Shown here piece by piece: positions 42,481 to 48,930 of a stretch of 64,000 bases of DNA. The DNA lies in NCBI GenBank assembly GCA_963802575.1, contig CAWDJF010000005.1:434001-498000 (forward strand). The letters run 5' to 3'. Each line of letters starts with the position of its first letter. Position 1 is the stretch's first letter. Source of the DNA: DATFTE01 sp963802575 (GTDB lineage: Bacteria; Acidobacteriota; Terriglobia; Terriglobales; Acidobacteriaceae). The notes beneath the pieces are model-generated. The model saw only the letters and a list, made by a program, of their open reading frames with translations, was not told the DNA's origin and searched no databases. A program made the translations under genes and the position numbers.

Positions 42481-43014
42481 CTAGAGTCCGTACTTCTCTT
42501 TAAGAATCCTGCGGTGATGCAGTTCGTGGCCGGCCATAATATAGGCCAACGCGCGCACCGATACGGGAGAGTTATTCGCGGTGCCGCGACGAATCCATGC
42601 TTCCTCGCCCAACTGGCTCAGCAACAGCACACTCGACTGCCGCACTGCCGAGAATTCGTCGATGATGTCCCCTAATCGGCTCTGCCGAAACGGCCCAAAG
42701 CGAACGTAGTCGTCCTGCTCGAATCCTGGCAACGGCGTCTGATCATTGCGAGCGACGCACATTGCGCGATAGCCAAACACGCGCTCGGTGTCGGCCAAGT
42801 GTCCAAGCACCTCTTTGACCGTCCATTTGTCCGGGGCATAGCGGGAATTGCCTTTCTCTTCGCTAACGCCTTTCAGCATCGCTTGCGTATCTTTGATCTG
42901 CTGTCGCAGAGTTTCGACAATGTCACCCTGTGGGACCAGATCGATATATCGCGAGTAGTAAGGATTGTGTTCGTCGGTCTGGGGACGCTGGATGGCAATC
43001 GCTGGGGCAGTCAT
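42481..43014 (-). CDS. DinB-family protein (cytoplasmic)
   Basis: A 177-residue DinB-like four-helix protein: APDKWTVKEVLGHLADTERVFGYR, PLPGFEQDDYV and VRALAYIMAGHELHHRRILKEKYGL. Three histidines in the expected places (GHLADTE and GHELHHRR) would bind metal. No signal peptide. The ATG at 43014 is chosen over an upstream GTG (43041) that would overlap truB by 14 bases. It lies just downstream of truB on the same strand. Confidence 0.85.
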   Translation of the reverse strand: MTAPAIAIQRPQTDEHNPYYSRYIDLVPQGDIVETLRQQIKDTQAMLKGVSEEKGNSRYAPDKWTVKEVLGHLADTERVFGYRAMCVARNDQTPLPGFEQDDYVRFGPFRQSRLGDIIDEFSAVRQSSVLLLSQLGEEAWIRRGTANNSPVSVRALAYIMAGHELHHRRILKEKYGL

Positions 43015-43027
43015 GCCCGCAATAATA

Positions 43028-43945
43028 TCAGTCTCGGACACCCACAGCGGCAGGCTGGGGGGCGCGTTCGGCCACTAGCACAATTTTAGGATGGAACAGG
43101 CTACCGGCAACGCGGGAGGCGATCGCAATCAGTTCTGCCTGACCGTAGAACACCTTCACATATCGCTTCCGCGAAAGCTCCGGTAGGTTCACCGTCCGCC
43201 CACTACGTATTCGCGCGGCCATTTCATCGGTCGCCGTGACGCAAGGGAACTCGGGCAAGAGCTGCCGCGGATGCAGAAACAGTTCCTCCACAGTTCCCTG
43301 CCGTGCCGCCCGATCCACCTCTTCGACGGTGTGGGCTGACGCCAAATCGAACTCTGCCACTTGTGTACGGCGTAGCGATTCCAGATGCGCTCCGCAACCA
43401 AGCTTCTGTCCCATGTCATGTGCCACCGAGCGCATGTAGGTCCCCGACGCCACCCGCGCGCGGAACTTGACTCGGTCGCCGTCGGCCGCCAGAATGTCGA
43501 ATTCCTTGACCTCGACCTGGACCGGCTTCAGCACAACCTCCTGCTTCTTCCGCGCCAGCTTGTAAGCGGGTACACCCTGAATCTTCTTGGCAGAAAAAGG
43601 AGGCGGCATCTGCTCGATGGCTCCACGGAATCCCCCCGCCAGTTCGCTCGCCACTTCAAGTGACACTTGAACTGCTTGCGAGGGGGAAGTCGGACTTCCC
43701 TCGGCGTCGTAGGTGTCGGTCGCAAAGCCAAAGCGGATGGTTCCCTCGTAGGTCTTTTCAGAGGCCGTGTAGAACTGCGCCAGGCGCGTCAGGTTCCCGG
43801 TGACCAGGGGAAGAACGCCGGTAGCCATTGGATCCAGAGTCCCCAGATGTCCAACCGCCTTTTGCTGCAAGCTCCGGCGCACCCGGTTCACCACGTCGTG
43901 AGAGGTCAGGCCCGCGGGCTTGTCGATAATCAGAACGCCATTCAT
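43028..43945 (-). CDS. truB: tRNA pseudouridine-55 synthase
   Basis: A 305-residue TruB enzyme making pseudouridine 55 in tRNA. The N-terminus reads MNGVLIIDKPAGLTSHDVVNRVR, and the catalytic aspartate is in VGHLGTLDPMATGVLPL. FSAKKIQGVPAYKLAR and ASGTYMRSVAHDMGQKLGCGAHL are also conserved. It faces the rhomboid gene divergently across an AT-rich repeat. Confidence 0.95.
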   Translation of the reverse strand: MNGVLIIDKPAGLTSHDVVNRVRRSLQQKAVGHLGTLDPMATGVLPLVTGNLTRLAQFYTASEKTYEGTIRFGFATDTYDAEGSPTSPSQAVQVSLEVASELAGGFRGAIEQMPPPFSAKKIQGVPAYKLARKKQEVVLKPVQVEVKEFDILAADGDRVKFRARVASGTYMRSVAHDMGQKLGCGAHLESLRRTQVAEFDLASAHTVEEVDRAARQGTVEELFLHPRQLLPEFPCVTATDEMAARIRSGRTVNLPELSRKRYVKVFYGQAELIAIASRVAGSLFHPKIVLVAERAPQPAAVGVRD

Positions 43946-43946
43946 G

Positions 43947-44036
43947 GGGATTTGGTAATTTACCTATCGGGGGAATTTGAGAATCCGTCGAGCGAGTGCC
44001 TCTGGTAAGTTACCAAATTTCCCGGCTGCCGATTTA
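43947..44036. repeat. AATTTGGTAATT palindromic repeat cluster, copy 2
   Basis: Between the divergent truB and rhomboid genes lies GATTTGGTAATTT followed by AAGTTACCAAATTT, the same element as at 126-217 and 46400-46470. The arms can pair across about 60 bases. Confidence 0.55.
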
Positions 44037-44046
44037 TTAATCTTCG

Positions 44047-44763
44047 ATGATTCCCCTTCGTGACGACACGCCTCGCTTCAGCACGCCCTACGTCACGTAC
44101 TTCCTGATCGCGCTGAATACCGTCATCTTCCTCTTCGAATGGTCGGTCGGGCTGCAGAGCAAGGCAGATCTCAACGCCCTTATCTTCCAATTTGGAGTCG
44201 TTCCCCGCCACGTCACTGCGCTGGTCAGCGGAACCGCACACGTTGATCCGGTCAGCGCCTTGCTCCCCTTGTTGACCTGTATGTTTCTGCACGGTTCGTG
44301 GCTCCACGTCATCGGGAACATGTGGTTCCTGTGGATCTTTGGTGACAATATCGAAGATTATCTCGGCCACTTCTCTTATCTCGTTTTCTATCTGGTGAGT
44401 GGAATCGCCGCTTCGCTGCTGCAGATCGTATTGAGCCCTACGTCTCGGGTTCCGACCATCGGAGCCAGCGGCGCGATTGCCGGAGTAATGGGCGCCTTTC
44501 TCATCCTCTACCCGAAGGCACGAGTGCTGACGCTAGTTCCGCTAATCATCTTTTTCACTTTCTGGTGGCTGCCCGCTTGGGTTTTTCTTGGCTACTGGTT
44601 CGTGCTGGAATTCCTCAGTGGAACCGCGACCTCCATTGCCGCGACCAGTTCCAGCGCAGGCGGCATCGCCTTCTGGGCCCACGTGGGAGGCTTTCTCGCA
44701 GGAATCGTCCTGATCAAGCTGATGCCCGAACGCCCGCACAGATCACGATATGGAGCCTATTGA
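44047..44763 (+). CDS. Rhomboid-family intramembrane serine protease
   Basis: A 238-residue membrane protease with about six helices. The catalytic Ser is in IGASGAIAGVMGAFL, and the catalytic His is in AHVGGFLAGIVLIKL. An L1-loop-like FLHGSWLHVIGNMWFLWIFGDNIED is present. It cleaves helices of other membrane proteins; the substrate is unknown. The start ATG at 44047 follows the repeat directly. Confidence 0.92.
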   Translation: MIPLRDDTPRFSTPYVTYFLIALNTVIFLFEWSVGLQSKADLNALIFQFGVVPRHVTALVSGTAHVDPVSALLPLLTCMFLHGSWLHVIGNMWFLWIFGDNIEDYLGHFSYLVFYLVSGIAASLLQIVLSPTSRVPTIGASGAIAGVMGAFLILYPKARVLTLVPLIIFFTFWWLPAWVFLGYWFVLEFLSGTATSIAATSSSAGGIAFWAHVGGFLAGIVLIKLMPERPHRSRYGAY

Positions 44764-44873
44764 GGCCGTTTTATGTTCCGGAGACTCTAAACTTTTGAGA
44801 CACTTCCGTCATCCTGAGCCCGATAGGGCGAAGGATCTGGCGTGGAGTATTTCGGCTCTCGGTCGTGCGCGCC

Positions 44874-44900
44874 AGATCCCTCGCTCCGCTCGGGATGACG
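44874..44900. repeat. GATCCCTCGCT(T/C)CGCTCGGGATG repeat, copy 2
   Basis: The sequence AGATCCCTCGCTCCGCTCGG with GATGACG is the same element as at 2188-2211 and 57701-57730. It lies in the gap between the rhomboid gene and the SDR gene. Confidence 0.55.
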
Positions 44901-44943
44901 TCCAGGGCTAAGGGTGGGGTGGGCTCTGGACTAAAGCAATGGA

Positions 44944-45675
44944 TCACAGAGTTCCGCCAGACGGCAGCAGCACCAGCTCTTCCAACGTGCTGTCTGCGGG
45001 CAGGCACAATGCACCGACCACCGCGGCCGCCACCGTCCCCGCCGACATCATCTTTTTCCGCGGAGCCTCCGGCCAGAGCGTCTTCCATATCTCCGTATCC
45101 GTCGCCCCAGGCAAGAGGGCAATCACGCGTATTCGCTTCGGGCGCAGTTCCTCGCGCAAAGTATCGGTCAAGCCCAAAGCTCCATGCTTTGACGCGTTGT
45201 AGGCAGACGAGCCGGGAAACACTCTCTTCGCCGCGATGGAAAGATTGTTCACGATGGCTCCGCCGCGCTTCATCAACGGCAATGCAAAGTGAGTAACGAG
45301 GAACGTGCCGTTCAAGTTGGTATCGATCACGTCGCGCCACACTTCGTAAGACAACTGCTCAACGCTTCGATTGGGGTGACCAACGCCCGCGTTATTTACC
45401 AGAATGTCGATGCGGCGGAAGTGTTTCTTCGCTTCCATGCAGAGCCGCCTGACATCGTCCGGCTGGCGCACATCACCGGGAACGGTCAGCACTTCCCTGC
45501 CGTAACGCTTCAGTTCCGTTCTCACCCGGCTGAGCCTGGCCGGATCGCGCGCCGTAAGAACGAGATTGCATCCCTCGGACGCGAGGGCCCGGGCGATCGC
45601 TAAGCCGATCCCTCGGTTGGCCCCTGTTACCAGAGCCACTTTGTCCTTGAGGCGGGATGTAGAGGATTTTGCCAA
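44944..45675 (-). CDS. Short-chain dehydrogenase/reductase (candidate sepiapterin reductase)
   Basis: A 243-residue classical SDR: cofactor motif VALVTGANRGIGLAIAR, NNAG motif ILVNNAGVG, and the catalytic Ser plus YxxxK in NNLSIAAKRVFPGSSAYNASKHG. It ends the minus-strand series PTPS-PTPS-folE-SDR, so a role as the sepiapterin-reducing step of tetrahydrobiopterin synthesis is plausible but unproven; FabG-like carbonyl reduction is the alternative. The TTG at 45675 is my best start, since the open frame further upstream runs into a dispersed repeat. Confidence 0.82.
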   Translation of the reverse strand: MAKSSTSRLKDKVALVTGANRGIGLAIARALASEGCNLVLTARDPARLSRVRTELKRYGREVLTVPGDVRQPDDVRRLCMEAKKHFRRIDILVNNAGVGHPNRSVEQLSYEVWRDVIDTNLNGTFLVTHFALPLMKRGGAIVNNLSIAAKRVFPGSSAYNASKHGALGLTDTLREELRPKRIRVIALLPGATDTEIWKTLWPEAPRKKMMSAGTVAAAVVGALCLPADSTLEELVLLPSGGTL

Positions 45676-45698
45676 TTGCTGTAATTGTTCCGACCCAT

Positions 45699-45726
45699 GT
45701 GGCAACGGGCGCCTTCGCCCGTTCCC
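45699..45726. repeat. GTGGCAACGGGC-TCGCCCGTT repeat copy
   Basis: Arms CAACGGGC and GCCCGTT form the same palindrome type as at 32874-32900 and 52251-52275. It lies between folE and the SDR gene. Confidence 0.5.
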
Positions 45727-45783
45727 GAGCAAAGCGAGCGCGATCGTCCGGAATCTCTATGCTTGAAAGGCCAGCGTCGGTAG

Positions 45784-46383
45784 TTACATCCCGTTAGCTC
45801 TCGCCCGAATCAACGATAGGAATTCCGACCGCGTCTCCTGCTCCTCGCGGAAGCAACCAAGCATGGAAGATGTCACCGCCGCGGAGTGCTGCTTCTCCAC
45901 GCCCCGCATCATCATGCAGAGATGGCGCGCCTCAATGACCACCCCAACCCCCTGCGGCTGGATAGCCGCCTGAATGGTCTCAGCAATCTGCGTGGTCAAG
46001 CGCTCCTGAATCTGCAACCGCCTTGCGAAGATTTCGATCAGCCGGGGAATCTTGCTGAGCCCAATCACCTTGCCGTTGGGAATGTAGGCCACGTGAACTT
46101 TGCCGAAGAACGGTAGCATGTGATGCTCGCACAGGCTGAACATCTCGACATCTTTCACGATGACCATCTCGTCGTAATTCACCGTGAAGAGCGCCTCTTT
46201 CAACATCGCCTGCGGATCTTCCTTGTAGCCCTTGGTGAGGTGCTCATAGGCGCGGTGCACGCGCTCGGGAGTGCGCGTCAAGCCCTCGCGCGCGGGGTTT
46301 TCTCCCAGACGCACAATCATCTCGCGCACCAACTCTTCGAAACTCGCGCTCGTCAACGTCGGCGTTGCCACGGACTGTGTCAT
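45784..46383 (-). CDS. folE: GTP cyclohydrolase I
   Basis: A 199-residue enzyme making 7,8-dihydroneopterin triphosphate from GTP. The zinc-binding motif CEHHMLPFFGKVHVAYIP and the later Cys in EARHLCMMMRGVEK are present, as are ENPAREGLTRTPERV and KQHSAAVTSSMLGCF. It lies downstream of two PTPS homologues, so its product may go to tetrahydrobiopterin rather than only folate. The start is the ATG at 46383 (MTQSVATP). Confidence 0.96.
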   Translation of the reverse strand: MTQSVATPTLTSASFEELVREMIVRLGENPAREGLTRTPERVHRAYEHLTKGYKEDPQAMLKEALFTVNYDEMVIVKDVEMFSLCEHHMLPFFGKVHVAYIPNGKVIGLSKIPRLIEIFARRLQIQERLTTQIAETIQAAIQPQGVGVVIEARHLCMMMRGVEKQHSAAVTSSMLGCFREEQETRSEFLSLIRARANGM

Positions 46384-46399
46384 AAGACCTGCTTAGATT

Positions 46400-46470
46400 C
46401 TGCAATTTTGTAATCGGGTAATTTTGTAAGTGGGCGCTTAAATTACGAAATTACCCGATCACCAAATTAC
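46400..46470. repeat. AATTTGGTAATT-type repeat cluster, copy 3
   Basis: TTTTGTAATCGGGTAATTTTG and AAATTACGAAATTACCC with AAATTACAAAATC alternate here. The element overlaps the 3' end of the second PTPS gene and supplies its last codons (DFVIW) and stop. Confidence 0.6.
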
Positions 46471-46887
46471 AAAATCTTTCCCTTTCCCTGCGTATTCGAA
46501 CGAATTCAGCATTGTCTCTTCGATCCTGACCCTTTCCAGATGAGCGTGCTGGAAGCTGCGCTGCAAAATATCGTAGATGGTCTCGCACAGGTTTTCCGTC
46601 GTCGGGATGTTTTCGCTGAATTCTTTCGTCAGGTTCAAGTTCTGCAAGTCGAAGCGCTCCAGCACCTCGCGCCGCACGGCATCGTCGAGATCGACCAGAT
46701 TACAGACCATTCCGGTGCTTTCTTCCACCGGACCACTGACCGTGACCTCAAGCGCGTAGTTATGCCCGTGGCCATGCGGATTGTTGCACTTGCCGTAAGT
46801 CGCGGCGTTTTCCGCGTCCGACATGGCATCGCTTTGTAACCGATGCGAAGCCGCGAAGCGATAGCGCCGAGTGAGATAGGCCTTCAT
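46459..46887 (-). CDS. 6-pyruvoyl-tetrahydropterin synthase homologue B (catalytic His missing)
   Basis: A 142-residue PTPS/QueD-fold protein. It has the CX5HGH motif (C34 through H42) of the tetrahydrobiopterin-type PTPS-II group rather than the CX3HGH of QueD, and TTENLCETIYDIL. Where the animal enzyme has the catalytic Asp-His (DH) before KNL, this copy reads FDLQNL, so the His is lost. It overlaps its paralogue by four bases. Its last codons lie in a dispersed repeat. It may be a diverged or structural partner. Confidence 0.85.
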   Translation of the reverse strand: MKAYLTRRYRFAASHRLQSDAMSDAENAATYGKCNNPHGHGHNYALEVTVSGPVEESTGMVCNLVDLDDAVRREVLERFDLQNLNLTKEFSENIPTTENLCETIYDILQRSFQHAHLERVRIEETMLNSFEYAGKGKDFVIW

Positions 46888-47294
46888 GCTTCTCCGTAAA
46901 AATCGACGAACAGGTCAGGCGTCTCGTAGACCCGCACCCGGTGCAACTGCGCCGCTTTCAGTTTCGGAGCGATGCGCTGCCAAACGGCGATTGCAAGATT
47001 CTCCGTCGTCGGAATGCGGGTGAAAAACTCGGGCACTTCTTTATTGAGGAAGCGATGGTCCATGGCGTCGAGCACTTCGCGGTTCAGAATCTCTTTCAAC
47101 TCCTTGAGATCGACCACAAACCCCGACCGCGGATCGACTTCGCCTTTCACTGTCACTTCCAGCGTGTAGTTGTGCCCGTGCCCGTTGGGGTTATTGCACT
47201 TGCCAAAAATGCGCCGGTTCTCTTCCGCCGAGAATTCCGGATTGTGATAATAGTGCGAAGCAGAAAACTCGGCTTTGCGCGTCAAATAGACCAT
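46884..47294 (-). CDS. 6-pyruvoyl-tetrahydropterin synthase homologue A
   Basis: A 136-residue PTPS-fold enzyme converting dihydroneopterin triphosphate to 6-pyruvoyl-tetrahydropterin. It closely follows the animal enzyme pattern: zinc His14 in SASHYY, GKCNNPNGHGHNYTLEVTV (CX5HGH, C33 to H41), the catalytic DH in AMDHRFLNKEVPEF, and PTTENLAIAVW plus VRVYETPDLFVDF. It starts the PTPS-PTPS-folE-SDR series. The CX5HGH spacing argues against a queuosine (QueD) role. Confidence 0.88.
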   Translation of the reverse strand: MVYLTRKAEFSASHYYHNPEFSAEENRRIFGKCNNPNGHGHNYTLEVTVKGEVDPRSGFVVDLKELKEILNREVLDAMDHRFLNKEVPEFFTRIPTTENLAIAVWQRIAPKLKAAQLHRVRVYETPDLFVDFYGEA

Positions 47295-47301
47295 GATCGT
47301 C

Positions 47302-48378
47302 CTAACGTAGCGCCGGCGTCCCGCCGGCCTTAGTAAGTGCAGTTCCTACTGCGCTCGTATCCGTTCCGTATTGCCGTCCCTTCCAAGACACCTGCCCTCT
47401 TTTATAAGAGACTGCCGAGCGCAGCAAAAGGTAAGAAAAAATAGGCAGACCGAAAAGCGATAAGGCATTTGCGTCCCAGGAAAAATGCGCTTGCCGGATT
47501 CGCTTCAAAAGAAATGCGTACAAAACAAGTGCCAACAAACCGAGCACGATGCCGACTCGCACCCTCCCCTCCGCAATCGCGACGACACCAAGCGTTGCGC
47601 TCCCAGCAATCAACACAAACTCAAGCGCACGCAACCAGGCAATCCGCACAGGCGAGGCAAACAGGAGCGCTAAATTCTTCGTCCAACCTTCGCGAAGCTG
47701 CGCAAAACTGCGATACATGCGAGTGCGTACCGCATCGCCCCCGTAACGGAAGAAGATCTTGCGGCGCGACTGCTTTACTTTCTTCGCCAGCGCCACATCT
47801 TCGAGCAAACTGTCGGCGATTGCCGCGTGCCCGCCGACGGCGTCGTAAGCTTCTCGCGAAATCAGTAGATACTGGCCATTCGCAGCCGCGGCCGAAGATC
47901 TCGGATCGCTCACCCGCGACGGGCGATAGGTTGCCGCCAGCTCCGCGAAAATCACTGGCATCACCGCTTTCTCCAGCATTTCGTGAACTTCCTGCTCCGG
48001 CGAATAGGAAAGCAACGCCATCCGGTTCTGCTCGGCCTCGGTCACGCTTCGTGACAACGATGCCGGCAGATGCACCGTGTCGGCATCGGTAAACAACAGC
48101 CAGCGCCCGCGAGCAACCCGCGCGCCCGCAGTGACGGCATTATTTTTCCCGCTCCATCCCGGCGGCAACGGCGGAGCCTCAATCAGCTTCACCGATGGAA
48201 ACGATCCGGCGATCTCCCTCGTACGATCGGTCGAACCGTCGTCGACCACAATGATCTCGAATAGGATGCCAGTCTGCCCGGCCAGGGATTCCAGGCACGC
48301 CCGCAGAGACGTTTCCTCGTTACGCGCCGGCACGATCACCGATACCACCGGCCCCGAGACTGGATTTGCCGCCGCCAT
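47302..48378 (-). CDS. Family 2 glycosyltransferase with C-terminal membrane helices
   Basis: A 358-residue GT2 enzyme of the HpnB/CrtQ-like group: VSVIVPARNEETSLRACL, IIVVDDGSTDRT, GWSGKNNAVTAGA, LLFTDADTVH and the acceptor region LLEDVALAKKVKQ with AQLREGWTKNL. Three or four hydrophobic helices follow (near ALEFVLIAGSATLGV, VGIVLGLLALVLYAFL and LFGLPIFSYLLLR). The acceptor is unknown; a hopanoid or carotenoid-type lipid is possible by family. The final residues KAGGTPALR come from a dispersed repeat. It lies just upstream of the PTPS genes. Confidence 0.85.
   Translation of the reverse strand: MAAANPVSGPVVSVIVPARNEETSLRACLESLAGQTGILFEIIVVDDGSTDRTREIAGSFPSVKLIEAPPLPPGWSGKNNAVTAGARVARGRWLLFTDADTVHLPASLSRSVTEAEQNRMALLSYSPEQEVHEMLEKAVMPVIFAELAATYRPSRVSDPRSSAAAANGQYLLISREAYDAVGGHAAIADSLLEDVALAKKVKQSRRKIFFRYGGDAVRTRMYRSFAQLREGWTKNLALLFASPVRIAWLRALEFVLIAGSATLGVVAIAEGRVRVGIVLGLLALVLYAFLLKRIRQAHFSWDANALSLFGLPIFSYLLLRSAVSYKRGQVSWKGRQYGTDTSAVGTALTKAGGTPALR
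47307..47329. repeat. GCCGGCGTCCCGCCGGC repeat, copy 3
   Basis: Matches 23 bases of the copies at 21683 and 41810. It overlaps the 3' end of the glycosyltransferase gene and encodes its last residues (AGGTPALR). Confidence 0.8.
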
Positions 48379-48391
48379 GGGCTGAATTAGG

Positions 48392-48404
48392 TATTATAGC
48401 TAGG
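48392..48404 (+). promoter_or_regulatory. Candidate -10 box giving a leaderless GTG start
   Basis: TATTAT at 48392-48397 lies seven bases before the GTG of the TlpA-like gene, so the transcript may begin at the start codon. No SD is present. No good -35 is visible. Confidence 0.35.
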
Positions 48405-48892
48405 TGCGACCCCGCGCTCTTCCCATAGTTCTGGCAACCCTCATACTGGCCGCCTGTTACAGCGGCACTCGACCGCCTCGCATTGGCACGTCGGCTCCCA
48501 ATTTCACCGTCCAGGATGCCGACCGCAAACTCACCCTCAGCGACTATCACGGCAAGACGGTGGTCCTGAATTTCTGGGCCACGTGGTGTCCGCCCTGCGT
48601 CGAAGAGATGCCGTCACTCATTCAGATGCAGCAGCGCATGAAAGATAAAGGAGTGGTGGTGTTGGCGGTGAGCCTCGACGAGGACGAGAGCGCCTATCAC
48701 AAGTTCCTGAGAGATCACGGCGTGAACGTGATTACCGTTCGCGATCCCGCGATGAAGAGCAGCGACCTCTACGGGACCTTCAAATATCCCGAGACCTACA
48801 TCATCGACCGCAACGGCATTCTGCAGCGCAAGTTTATTGGAGCGGTGGATTGGAACCAGCCAGAAGTAGTCGACTTCCTGACTAAGCTGTAA
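48404..48892 (+). CDS. TlpA-like thioredoxin-fold lipoprotein
   Basis: A 162-residue thiol-disulfide oxidoreductase. The signal peptide ends in the lipobox LAAC, so it is probably a lipoprotein facing the periplasm. The active site is WATWCPPCVEEMP, within LSDYHGKTVVLNFWATWC, and PETYIIDRNG is the cis-Pro region. Likely reduces or delivers disulfides, for example in cytochrome c maturation. The start is GTG at 48404 without an SD. Confidence 0.9.
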   Translation: MRPRALPIVLATLILAACYSGTRPPRIGTSAPNFTVQDADRKLTLSDYHGKTVVLNFWATWCPPCVEEMPSLIQMQQRMKDKGVVVLAVSLDEDESAYHKFLRDHGVNVITVRDPAMKSSDLYGTFKYPETYIIDRNGILQRKFIGAVDWNQPEVVDFLTKL

Positions 48893-48930
48893 GGGCTTGA
48901 ATGTGGTGCGGGCACGAAACTGCAGGGGAT

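Noticed and set aside
46884..47294. Queuosine QueD assignment for the PTPS homologues.
   Set aside because: CX5HGH spacing and the animal-like DH site fit PTPS-II; no other queuosine genes are nearby.
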